From contig CALEUG010000007.1 in the NCBI GenBank assembly GCA_937920515.1, positions 109,141 to 173,140 on the forward strand: 64,000 nucleotides of DNA, read 5' to 3'. The stretch is from an uncultured bacterium (GTDB lineage Bacteria > Acidobacteriota > Aminicenantia > Aminicenantales > Saccharicenantaceae). The notes under the pieces are model-generated. The model did no database searches. It saw only the letters and a program-made list of their open reading frames with translations, and was not told where the DNA came from. The position numbers were made by a program, and so were the translations under genes. Below are positions 9,312 to 17,452 of this stretch, piece after piece (position 1 is the first letter of the stretch; the number at the start of each line of letters is the position of its first letter).

Positions 9312-11633
9312 TCAGAATGTAGTGCCGACCGCGAAGCGGAAGGCAAAATTGGAATCGTCCACGTAAATTTTCCTGTTATTGTAAGCGAAAATCAGCCGGA
9401 AGGGAACCCTCAGGGCCGGCACAAACACCCTGACTTCCAGCCCGGCCGAGCTGAACATGTTCTTGGGGCTGAATTTCTCAGACTGGAGCAGAGTGTTGCC
9501 CACATCGTAGAAGAGGATGCCGTAAAGCGGTCCGCCCAGCGGCACTATGTACTCGAAGTTAAAAATCAGCGATTTTACCCCGCCGATCAGGATGTTTCTC
9601 TCGTCCCGTGGCCCGACGGTAAAATATTCATAACCGCGGATCGACTGTTCACCGCCCAGGAAGAACCTTTCCCAGTAGGGCACCTCGTGATTGCCGATGG
9701 GCTTTATAAACTGGTACTCGGCGTGAAGACCCAGCACATGGTTGCCCCACAGCGGCTGGTAGCGGGCAAACTCGAACCTGGGGCGGTAGAGATGAACATC
9801 ACCTCCCAGGAAGCTACCCGCATACCTGAAGGCCACGCTGTACATCGTGCCCCGGCTGGGAGTCAGGGGGCTGTCTATGGTGGACTGGTAAAGAACCGGT
9901 TCCAGGGCGCTGACGAAGTATTTCCCGGGATAAAAGTAGGGATTGTAATAATACTGCTGGCCCTGTTCATCCTCGTAACTCGGAACTTCCATGATCTGCT
10001 TCTGGAAGCTGTAGTTGAGGTTGAACCTCAGGTAACGGTAAAGCCTGGTGCCGTAGGTTAGCCTTATCCCCTTGGCAAACTGGTTATAAAGGTAGGGAAT
10101 TGTAATCTTGCGGTCGAAGACGTTAAAGCCGACGGTCATCGGTTTATCGAAGATGTAGGGCTGGCTCATACCGAAGCTGTAATTCTTGACCCTCTTGCCG
10201 TGCTGCAGGGTCAGGTCCAGGGTCTCCCCGGTTCCCAGGAAATTCACGGTGGAGTAGCTGAAGGCCACGAAGGTGCCCTCGTAGCCGCTGTAACCGGCGG
10301 TAAACTGGATGTTGTTCCGCTGCAGTTCCTTGACGTTGAGGTTGACGTCTATCTGGGTGGGATTCTCCGGGTCAGGCTTGATATCCGGTTCTTTTTCCAC
10401 GTCCACCAGTCCCAGCTGCTTGAGCCGCAGCAGACTGTCTTTGAAGACAGCCAGGCTGAAGCGATCGCCCTCGCGCATCAGGAACTCCCGACGCAGCACC
10501 TTGTCCTTGGTGAAGGTGTTGCCCTTGAATTCCAGCTTCCTAAGGAAGGCCACTTCACCTTCCTGGATGTTGAAGGTCACGTTGACCACTTTTTTCCGGG
10601 GGTCAAGGTTTTCCACCGGAATTATCTGGGCGTAGAGAAAGGCAAAGTTGCGGTAACTTTCCCCCATGGACTCGACGGTCTTTTCCCGCTTCTTGGAGCT
10701 GTAGATATCACCGGGCTGCAGTTTGACCAGCGTCTGGAGATACCTGGTGGTAAAGAACTTGTTCCCTTCAATCTTGATTTCGCCGGTTCGATATACATGA
10801 CCCGGGTCCACCGGGATGATGATCCGCATCATTTTCTGCCGGCTGAACAGGGCATTCTTCCTGGTTATTTCTTCAAACCGGGGTTCTCCAACGCTGGCTT
10901 CCATGTAGCCATATTCCTGGAGTTTCTTCTTGACCTCGGTCAGGTTTTCTTCCAGTTTGTTTTTCTTGAAAACGTCCTTGTTGGCAATCCAGTTGAACAG
11001 GCTGTGCTGGCGGTTGTCCTTCATCGCTTCCACCAGGAAACTGTCGGGAATCTTGGTCCGGCCGACAAAGACCACCTCCCCCACCCGCAGCCTGGCTCCT
11101 TCATCTATCCTGAAGACCAGATCCACCTCGTTGTTGGCCCGGGTCACCAGCTCGGCTTCTATCCTGGCCGCCTGCAGGCCCTTGTCTTCCAGGAGCTCTT
11201 TAATCGTCTTCCTGGCCTTCTGCACCCGGTAAGGATTATAGTGAGAATGAGCGGCAATGTACTCATCTTTTTCTTTAAGCTTGTTGACGATATCGCTTTC
11301 TTTAACCTTTTTGCCGGTGCGGAAAACCACATTTTTGATTACAGGGTTTTCCTCGACAAAAATCCGGATGACCTTGCCCCTGGTTCCGTCCTGTTCTTCT
11401 ATCCGGAGGTTAGAGAAAAAGCCGGTCGACCAGAGAACCCTGAAATCCTTCTTCAGGAGGGCTTCGTTGTAAAAATCACCCTCGCGTGAAGAGAGGTAAT
11501 AGACGATGGTTTCCTGAGAGATGCGGTTGTTGCCGATAACCTCGATCTTCTCGATAACCTGCTGGGCAGACAGGGTGGCCGCCGAAAGCACAAGTAATAT
11601 GAATATAACCAGGCTGAGTTTTCTCATTGACAT
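9312..11633 (-). CDS. bamA: Outer-membrane protein assembly factor BamA
   Basis: BamA is the central barrel of the machine that folds and inserts outer-membrane proteins. The 773-aa length is typical. A signal peptide ending TLSAQ is followed by about five POTRA repeats (VIEKIEVIGNNRISQETI, VRFRTGKKVKESDI-type openings, GEIKIEGNKFFTTRYLQTL, FLRKLEFKGNTFTKDKVLRREF). The barrel includes the conserved GGEQSIRGYEYFTVGPRD loop, containing the RGY variant of the VRGF motif that contacts the barrel interior. The protein ends FAFRFAVGTTF, with the terminal phenylalanine that acts as the sorting signal. It lies in one operon with lolD upstream and skp downstream. No obvious Shine-Dalgarno sequence precedes the start, and two closely spaced ATGs are possible. 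Confidence 0.95.
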   Translation of the reverse strand: MSMRKLSLVIFILLVLSAATLSAQQVIEKIEVIGNNRISQETIVYYLSSREGDFYNEALLKKDFRVLWSTGFFSNLRIEEQDGTRGKVIRIFVEENPVIKNVVFRTGKKVKESDIVNKLKEKDEYIAAHSHYNPYRVQKARKTIKELLEDKGLQAARIEAELVTRANNEVDLVFRIDEGARLRVGEVVFVGRTKIPDSFLVEAMKDNRQHSLFNWIANKDVFKKNKLEENLTEVKKKLQEYGYMEASVGEPRFEEITRKNALFSRQKMMRIIIPVDPGHVYRTGEIKIEGNKFFTTRYLQTLVKLQPGDIYSSKKREKTVESMGESYRNFAFLYAQIIPVENLDPRKKVVNVTFNIQEGEVAFLRKLEFKGNTFTKDKVLRREFLMREGDRFSLAVFKDSLLRLKQLGLVDVEKEPDIKPDPENPTQIDVNLNVKELQRNNIQFTAGYSGYEGTFVAFSYSTVNFLGTGETLDLTLQHGKRVKNYSFGMSQPYIFDKPMTVGFNVFDRKITIPYLYNQFAKGIRLTYGTRLYRYLRFNLNYSFQKQIMEVPSYEDEQGQQYYYNPYFYPGKYFVSALEPVLYQSTIDSPLTPSRGTMYSVAFRYAGSFLGGDVHLYRPRFEFARYQPLWGNHVLGLHAEYQFIKPIGNHEVPYWERFFLGGEQSIRGYEYFTVGPRDERNILIGGVKSLIFNFEYIVPLGGPLYGILFYDVGNTLLQSEKFSPKNMFSSAGLEVRVFVPALRVPFRLIFAYNNRKIYVDDSNFAFRFAVGTTF

Positions 11634-11717
11634 AACTTTATACCATATTGCCGATCATTTTTCAAAGAATCAGGACCTCTCCGTTCTTTTCTTTCCGCAA
11701 GAGGCCTCATCTATTTA

Positions 11718-12428
11718 TTAACCAGCCGGGCCCTCTAAAAGTTTCATCCGGCCGGCTTCCAGAAGATAAGCCCTGTGACAGAAACGGGCTATTCTCTCGT
11801 TATGGGTAACGATTATCGAGGACAGACCTTTCCTCCGGTGCAGCTCGGTTATCAACTGCAGGATTCTTTCCCCTGTTTTCCAGTCCAGGTTGCCGGTGGG
11901 CTCATCGGCCAGTAACAGTTCGGGCCCGGCCACCAGGGCTCTGGCCACCGCCACCCTTTGCTGTTCTCCCCCAGAAAGCTGGGCCGGGCGGGCGCCAGCC
12001 CTGGCACTCATACCTACTTCTTCCAGGGCCCGGGCTGCCTTCTCCATGGCTTCTTCCCGGTTTCTGCCGGCAATCAGCAGCGGAATGGCCACGTTTTCCA
12101 GAGCAGAAAACTCGGGAAGAAGATGGTAGAATTGAAAGACAAATCCTATATACCTGTTCCTGAGCAGGGCAATCTCGGCCGGAGTTTTTTCCCAGAGGTC
12201 GTGGCCCTGGAAAAAGACCTTCCCCTCAGTTGGCCGGTCCAGGCCGCCGATGATGTTAAGAAAGGTGGTTTTGCCCACGCCGGAGACTCCCATGACCGCC
12301 ACCAGTTCCCCTGCCCGCAGCTCGAAGTCAATACCCTCAAAAACACGCAGCCACTCTTTTCCGGGCAGCGGGTAGGACTTGCCCAGCTTTTCCGTCCTGA
12401 TGATGACCCGGTTGTTTTCCGTTACCAT
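11718..12428 (-). CDS. lolD: Lipoprotein-releasing ABC transporter ATP-binding protein LolD
   Basis: LolD powers extraction of lipoproteins from the inner membrane for transfer to LolA. The 236-aa ATPase has Walker A GVSGVGKTT, Q-loop FVFQFYHLLPEFSALENV, signature LSGGEQQRVAVARAL, Walker B LLLADEPTGNLD and the switch histidine in IIVTHN. The LolD/MacB subgroup is indicated by the AVMGVSGVGKTTFLNIIGGLDRPTEG region. The gene is 33 bp downstream of the LolC/E-type permease, which is its most likely partner. It could also serve the two orphan MacB-type permeases elsewhere in this window. Confidence 0.9.
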   Translation of the reverse strand: MVTENNRVIIRTEKLGKSYPLPGKEWLRVFEGIDFELRAGELVAVMGVSGVGKTTFLNIIGGLDRPTEGKVFFQGHDLWEKTPAEIALLRNRYIGFVFQFYHLLPEFSALENVAIPLLIAGRNREEAMEKAARALEEVGMSARAGARPAQLSGGEQQRVAVARALVAGPELLLADEPTGNLDWKTGERILQLITELHRRKGLSSIIVTHNERIARFCHRAYLLEAGRMKLLEGPAG

Positions 12429-12461
12429 AATTCTTCTCTATGCCGTAATCTATTAATAAAT

Positions 12462-13679
12462 CTATTCATATTTCAGAGCCTGAACCGGGTCAATCCTGGC
12501 CGCCCGCCGCGACGGGAAGATGGTGGAGACAAAAGTAATGGTTAGAGTAACCAGGACGATCAGCGCCAGGTCCAGCGGCCTGGCGTGAAAGGGAACATAG
12601 GAAATCTGGTAGATATCCACCGGCACCTTGATCAGCTTGAAGACGTTGGCCAGCCAGCACCAGGCCAGTCCCAGAATCAAGCCCAGGCCGGTGCCCACCA
12701 CCCCTATGATGGCTCCCTGCAGGAAAAAAATCTTCCTGATACTGGCCGGGGTGGCTCCCATAGCCATCAGCACTCCGATATCCCTGGTCTTTTCCATGAC
12801 CATAAGCACCAGGCTGGCTATGATGTTTAGAGCGGCCACAACCACTATCAGGGTTATGGTCAGGAAGAGCAGAGTTTTTTCCAGCTTCAGGGCTGAAAAC
12901 AGGGATCGATTCAGTTCCATCCAGGTGGTCACGTAAATCCCGGAAAAGCTCACCCTGTATATTTTTTCGGCTACCATCTCTGCCTGGAAAATATTCTTTA
13001 TCCTGACCTGAAGGTAGGAAACTCTTTCCGGCAGGTTATAAAGTTTCTGGGCCAGGTCAAGGGAAATCAGGGCCGTTGAGGAATCAAACTCGTAAAGCCC
13101 GGAATCAAAAAGTCCGCTCACCCGGAAGGTTCTGGTCCTGGGCAGGATGCCAACCGGCGTTAGCCGGCCGGAAGGAATGAGCACGCTCACCCGGTCGCCC
13201 GGACCGACACCCAGGGCGGCGGCCAGGTCCTTTCCCAGAATTATTTCTTCTTCGCTTCCGGCCTCCGGCAACTGGCCGGCCATCAGCCTGCTCAACCAGC
13301 CGGCTACTTTCACTTCCTCCTCAAAATTCAGACCCTTGAGCATAGCCCCTGAATTCCGGGCCGGACCCATAATCAGCACGGTGTTATAAATTACCGGGGT
13401 GACCACCTGGACTCCTGGAATTTTCTGTATCTCCTCCGCCAGGGCCCGATAATCTTTTAAGCCCTGTCCCGAAAGGTCGGAGACCATCAGGTGGGAAGTG
13501 GCTCCGAGAATCTTACCCTGGACATCCTCCTGGAACCCGGTAATCAGGGCCAGGGCGATGACCAGGGCCATTACCCCGATGGTCACTCCAAGGATGGAAA
13601 CCGAGGTGATGACGGAAATAAAGGCCTGCTTCCTTCTGGCGGTCAGGTATCTGCGGGCCAGGAATAATTCAAAGCTCAT
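12462..13679 (-). CDS. lolC: Lipoprotein-releasing system transmembrane protein LolC/LolE
   Basis: This 405-aa inner-membrane permease has the LolC/E layout: a cytoplasmic start FLARRYLTARRKQAFISVIT, a first membrane helix (GVTIGVMALVIALALITG), a large periplasmic domain, then three C-terminal helices (LFLTITLIVVVAALNIIASLVLMVM; IIGVVGTGLGLILGLAWCWL; LALIVLVTLTITFVSTIFPSRRAARIDPVQALKYE). The terminal PSRRAARIDPVQALKYE is the FtsX/LolC family ending. Only one permease gene lies beside lolD, so the transporter may use a homodimer (as in LolF systems) or a partner encoded elsewhere. AGGTGAG lies just before the ATG. Confidence 0.9.
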   Translation of the reverse strand: MSFELFLARRYLTARRKQAFISVITSVSILGVTIGVMALVIALALITGFQEDVQGKILGATSHLMVSDLSGQGLKDYRALAEEIQKIPGVQVVTPVIYNTVLIMGPARNSGAMLKGLNFEEEVKVAGWLSRLMAGQLPEAGSEEEIILGKDLAAALGVGPGDRVSVLIPSGRLTPVGILPRTRTFRVSGLFDSGLYEFDSSTALISLDLAQKLYNLPERVSYLQVRIKNIFQAEMVAEKIYRVSFSGIYVTTWMELNRSLFSALKLEKTLLFLTITLIVVVAALNIIASLVLMVMEKTRDIGVLMAMGATPASIRKIFFLQGAIIGVVGTGLGLILGLAWCWLANVFKLIKVPVDIYQISYVPFHARPLDLALIVLVTLTITFVSTIFPSRRAARIDPVQALKYE

Positions 13680-13704
13680 GCCGGTCTCACCTGAAGTCCT
13701 TGTC

Positions 13705-15225
13705 TTACCGCGGTTTCAGGAGCGGGAACAGGATAACCTCCCGGATGGATTTTTTGTTGGCCAGGATCATGGTCAGCCGGTCTATACCGATACCCTCTCC
13801 TCCGGTGGGCGGAAGTCCGTACTCCAGGGCTTCGACGTAATCCAGGTCAACCAGGTGCGACTCCTCGTCGCCGGTCTGCCTCAGGGCTGCCTGCTCTTCA
13901 AAGCGCTGGCGCTGTTCAAAGGGGTCGGTCAGCTCGGAGAAGGCATTGGCGATCTCCATGCCGGCAATGATCAGCTCGAAGCGGCTGGCTTCTTCCGGGT
14001 TATCCGGGTCGGCCTTGGCCAGAGGGGAAATTTCCCGGGGCGGATTGATGATGAAAGTCGGCTGGACTATCTTTTCCTTGACCAGCTTGTCAAAAATAAC
14101 ATCCAGGGCCTTAGCGTAGCTGATTGGCTTCCGGTCAGGAGTCAACGTGGCCGCAAACTTCACCAGCTCCTTCGGGTCATCAAACCTGGCTGGAGCCAGA
14201 CCGCTGTACTGCCGGACCGCTTCCTGAAACTTGAGCCTTTTCCAGGGCCGCTTGAAGGAAATCGTCTCCTTCCCGTAGGGAAATTCTTCTTTTCCGTGAA
14301 TTTCCCGGGCCAGGTAGACGAAGAGCTCTTCGGTCAGGTCCATCAACTGGTTGTAGTCGAGGTAGGCCTGGTAGAATTCCAGCATGGTGAACTCGGGGTT
14401 GTGCTGGGAGTCGACACCCTCGTTCCTGAAATTGCGATTTATCTCGTAGACCTTCTCCAGGCCGCCGACCACCAGGCGCTTCAGGTAGAGTTCCGGCGCG
14501 ATTCTCAGGTAAAGGTCAATTCCCAGAGCGTTATGGAAGGTCTTGAAAGGCCTGGCCAGGGCTCCGCCGGGAATAACCTGCATCATCGGGGTCTCCACTT
14601 CCAGGAAACCACGATCCTCAAAAAATTTTCGCAGGCTGCTGACAATCCGGCTCCTGATGATGAAGGTTTCGCTGGAGTCCGGGTTCATAATCAGGTCCAG
14701 GTAGCGTTTGCGGTAGCGAAGCTCCACATCCTGCAGGCCGTGCCATTTTTCCGGCAGGGGGTGGAAAGACTTGGCCAGAAAAGCAAAGTGCTCGGCCAGC
14801 ACGGTCAGTTCGCCAGTCCTGGTACGGAACAATCGTCCCTCGACCAGTATCACGTCGCCGATGTCAAACAGGTCAAAAAGCTCATAGTTTTCCGGCCCGA
14901 CCCGGTCTTCCCTCAGGTAAACCTGCAGCCGGCTGCGGCAATCGGCAATATGAAAGAAAGTGGCCCGGCCCATCTTACGAATGGTCATAATCCGCCCCGG
15001 AACCTTTACCCGGTATTGTTTTTCTTCCAGTTCTTCCTGGCTTAGAGGAGAAAAATCCCTGACCGCTTCGAAAACAGAGTGGCTGACCTCGGCCCGGTGG
15101 GGAAAGACTTCCAGTCCCTTTTCCTGGAGTTTCCGCCACTTCTCCAGGCGGATGAGTTCCTGGTCGCTGAGTTCTTGCTGGACCAGCTTCAGCTCGCGGT
15201 CCTTTTTGCCTTGTTGTTCACTCAT
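13705..15225 (-). CDS. lysS: Lysyl-tRNA synthetase, class II
   Basis: LysS charges tRNA-Lys with lysine. The 506-aa protein has the N-terminal OB anticodon-binding domain (VPGRIMTIRKMGRATFFHIAD) and a class II catalytic core: motif 1 around IVSSLRKFFEDRGFLEVETPMM, motif 2 in NRNFRNEGVDSQHNPEFTMLEFY, and motif 3 in GGEGIGIDRLTMIL. A GAGGTGAAAC Shine-Dalgarno region precedes the ATG. It lies 35 bp after nusB and 25 bp before the LolC/E gene, linking translation with envelope genes. A tRNA-Lys(CUU) gene lies elsewhere in the window. Confidence 0.97.
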   Translation of the reverse strand: MSEQQGKKDRELKLVQQELSDQELIRLEKWRKLQEKGLEVFPHRAEVSHSVFEAVRDFSPLSQEELEEKQYRVKVPGRIMTIRKMGRATFFHIADCRSRLQVYLREDRVGPENYELFDLFDIGDVILVEGRLFRTRTGELTVLAEHFAFLAKSFHPLPEKWHGLQDVELRYRKRYLDLIMNPDSSETFIIRSRIVSSLRKFFEDRGFLEVETPMMQVIPGGALARPFKTFHNALGIDLYLRIAPELYLKRLVVGGLEKVYEINRNFRNEGVDSQHNPEFTMLEFYQAYLDYNQLMDLTEELFVYLAREIHGKEEFPYGKETISFKRPWKRLKFQEAVRQYSGLAPARFDDPKELVKFAATLTPDRKPISYAKALDVIFDKLVKEKIVQPTFIINPPREISPLAKADPDNPEEASRFELIIAGMEIANAFSELTDPFEQRQRFEEQAALRQTGDEESHLVDLDYVEALEYGLPPTGGEGIGIDRLTMILANKKSIREVILFPLLKPR

Positions 15226-15260
15226 GTTTCACCTCTTGAAATCGTGCAGGTTGAACTGCT

Positions 15261-15689
15261 TCAGTTCTTGTCCGGACCGGAAGTGCCCTGGAGCTGGCGG
15301 TGCACCCCGTCCAGAATGCCGTTGACAAAATTGGCCGCTTCCTGCCCGGAATATTTCTTGGCTATCTCGATGGCTTCGTCCATGATTATCGACGGGGCCA
15401 GGTTCTTTTCAAAAAGCATCTCAAAAACAGCCAGCCTCAGGATGTTTCGGTCGACGGTGGCCATCCTTTCCAGACGCCAGTTCCTGGAAGCCTGCTGGAT
15501 AGTTCGGTCCACCTCGGGCTGGTGTTCACGGATCCCCCTGACCAGCCACTCGCAGTATTCGCGGGTTTCGGCCGGAACCGCCCGCCGGGACCAGTAATCC
15601 TTAAGGACCAGCGGCAGCTCGTCGCCGGTAAACTCCAGCTGGAAAAGAATCTGTAAAGCACACTCCCTGGCTTTTCTTCTTTTTCCCAT
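15261..15689 (-). CDS. nusB: Transcription antitermination factor NusB
   Basis: NusB binds boxA RNA with ribosomal protein S10 and supports antitermination of rRNA operons. The 142-aa protein has the expected all-helical pattern: an N-terminal RRKARECALQILFQLEFTG, the central MATVDRNILRLAVFEMLF, and the C-terminal IIMDEAIEIAKKYSGQEAANFVNGILDGV, which is a family signature. It lies 22 bp downstream of ribH, a common bacterial pairing. A possible Shine-Dalgarno AGAGA precedes the ATG. Confidence 0.96.
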   Translation of the reverse strand: MGKRRKARECALQILFQLEFTGDELPLVLKDYWSRRAVPAETREYCEWLVRGIREHQPEVDRTIQQASRNWRLERMATVDRNILRLAVFEMLFEKNLAPSIIMDEAIEIAKKYSGQEAANFVNGILDGVHRQLQGTSGPDKN

Positions 15690-15711
15690 GAGCAGAGGTC
15701 TCTTCCTGGCC

Positions 15712-16182
15712 TTACCTGAGTTTGGAATCCTGGAGCAGGTTCAACATTTCCACCAGGGCCATGGCTGCATTGTAACCCTTGTTGCCGGCCTTGGTTCCTG
15801 CCCTTTCTATGCCCTGTTCCAGAGTTTCAACCGTCAGGATGCCGTAGGCCACGGGCAGGCCTTCTTCCACTGCCACCTGAGCCAGTCCCTTGGTGACCTC
15901 GGCACTGAGAAAATCAAAATGAGGGGTTTCGCCCCGGATCAGAACACCCAGACAGAGAATCCCATCGACCTGTTTTTTTCGGGCCAGCAACCTGGCCATC
16001 AGCGGAATTTCAAAAGCGCCGGGGACCTTGTAGACGGAAAGGTTAGCCTCTTCAGCCCCCAGCTTTTTCAGAGCCTCCAGTGCTCCCTCCAGCAGGTGGC
16101 CTGAGATAAACTGGTTGAAGCGGCTGAGGACAATGCCGATCCTGTATCCTTTCGCCTGCAGCTTGCCTTCATAAACTTTCAT
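15712..16182 (-). CDS. ribH: 6,7-dimethyl-8-ribityllumazine synthase
   Basis: RibH condenses 5-amino-6-ribitylaminouracil with dihydroxybutanone phosphate, the penultimate step of riboflavin synthesis. The 156-aa length is normal. Family motifs are SRFNQFISGHLLEGAL at the N-terminus, VPGAFEIPLMARLLA, and LGVLIRGETPHFDFLSAEVTKGL. GETPHF is the local form of the usual GATPHFD substrate loop. NKGYNAAMALVEM is the C-terminal subunit-contact helix. AAGGAG lies 6 nt before the ATG. No other riboflavin genes are nearby. Confidence 0.95.
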   Translation of the reverse strand: MKVYEGKLQAKGYRIGIVLSRFNQFISGHLLEGALEALKKLGAEEANLSVYKVPGAFEIPLMARLLARKKQVDGILCLGVLIRGETPHFDFLSAEVTKGLAQVAVEEGLPVAYGILTVETLEQGIERAGTKAGNKGYNAAMALVEMLNLLQDSKLR

Positions 16183-16200
16183 CTCTTTCTCCTTTGGCCG

Positions 16201-17325
16201 TCAGATCGGTTTTTTTTCATATATCCTGTATTTTTTGTATATTCTACCACCTATGGAAGTGGTAAATCTATTGATGGCTTCATTGTCTTCGAGCTGCCAG
16301 GATGTTTCAGCCCACTGATATCCTCTGGCCCTGGCCCTTCTCTCCAGCTCATCATACAGCAGGTAGGCCAGCCCGGTGTGCTGGAACCGGGGCAGGACAC
16401 CGAAGACCACCGCCCTCATCCCCTTAATTTTTTTCCGGTTGAACAGCAGCTGGAAAACTCCAAAAGGCAGCAGCCGGCCGTTGAGGTTCTTGATTATTTC
16501 GTTATAGTTTGGCAGGCCGAAGGCAAAGCCCACTTCTTTTCCCTCATGCAGGGCAAAAATGACCAGCTCCGGGTCGGCAAAATCTTTGAGCCTACGGGCC
16601 ATGAAGTCCATTTCCTTTTCGGTCCAGGGGACAAAGCCCCAGTTTCTGGACCAGGCCTGGTTATAGATACAGGCAATTTTTCTGGTTTCTTCGTATATGT
16701 TTTTCATGTTAACCGTGCGCATGGCAAAAGAGGTAATGCTTCTGACCTTCTGGATTACGGCCTGGACCTTTTCCATGGTCTGGTGGTCCCGGGTCATGAG
16801 AAAAGCATAAAGGTCCCTGGCCTTGGTCAGCCCGGCCTTCTCCATCAATTCAATATAATAAGGGGGATTGTAAGGCATCATGACCACCGGCGGCCGGTCG
16901 AAACCTTCCAGCAGAAAAGCGCATTCGTCGTTCATGGAAAGGTTCATCGGACCGCGGAGAATTTCCATACCGCGTTCTTTGCCCCACAGGGCAACTGTAT
17001 CCAGGAGGGCCACGGCCACCTCCAGGTCATTCAGGCTTTCATACAGCCCGAAGAAGACCACCTTTTCCCGGTGGTATTCATTATGGCGGTGGTCGATGAT
17101 TGAGGCCACCCGGCCGACCACCCGCCCCTCTTTCCTGGCCAGGAACAGCTCCATTTCAGCGTGCTCGAAGAAGGGATTTTTCCTGGGGTCAAGCTTGGCC
17201 CTCAACTCGTACAGAAGCGGAGGAACCCAGTTGGGATTGTCCCTGTATATTTCCCAGGGGAACCTGAGAAACACTTCCCTGTCCTTCCTGTTACTTACCT
17301 TCATTATTTCAACTTTTTTGCTCAT
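16201..17325 (-). CDS. GNAT-fold N-acetyltransferase-like protein of unknown substrate
   Basis: The protein is 374 aa and cytoplasmic. The N-terminal third resembles a GNAT-like half (FLRFPWEIYRDNPNWVPPL, ARKEGRVVGRVASIIDH). The C-terminal half contains MRAVVFGVLPRFQHTGLAYLLYDELERRARARGY, which matches the acetyl-CoA-binding beta4-alpha3 segment with a degenerate Q/RxxGxG/A. ILRGPMNLSMNDECAFLLEGFD is a highly characteristic block of this conserved family, which is often annotated only as N-acetyltransferase. Substrate is unknown. It is the first gene of the minus-strand run to fabZ, 18 bp before ribH, and lies divergent from the Lon-family gene. Confidence 0.65.
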   Translation of the reverse strand: MSKKVEIMKVSNRKDREVFLRFPWEIYRDNPNWVPPLLYELRAKLDPRKNPFFEHAEMELFLARKEGRVVGRVASIIDHRHNEYHREKVVFFGLYESLNDLEVAVALLDTVALWGKERGMEILRGPMNLSMNDECAFLLEGFDRPPVVMMPYNPPYYIELMEKAGLTKARDLYAFLMTRDHQTMEKVQAVIQKVRSITSFAMRTVNMKNIYEETRKIACIYNQAWSRNWGFVPWTEKEMDFMARRLKDFADPELVIFALHEGKEVGFAFGLPNYNEIIKNLNGRLLPFGVFQLLFNRKKIKGMRAVVFGVLPRFQHTGLAYLLYDELERRARARGYQWAETSWQLEDNEAINRFTTSIGGRIYKKYRIYEKKPI

Positions 17326-17452
17326 TTCTGGTGCCCCTGGTCTGGCTTTTTCAGATTTTACCAGAACTCGCCTTTTTTTTCAGCAACAACCTGCGGAATC
17401 AAGTGGTTGAATTGTCGGTCGGCTTAGTGATAAAAGATAAGCAGGAGTCACC

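Noticed and set aside
10200-11489. 429-aa plus-strand ORF antisense to bamA
   Set aside because: bamA POTRA and barrel motifs are clear on the other strand; the plus-strand translation shows no domain or ribosome-binding site.
13498-15045. 515-aa plus-strand ORF antisense to lysS and lolC
   Set aside because: It mirrors the strongly supported lysS frame; its composition is a by-product of GC-biased codons, and no family motif is visible.
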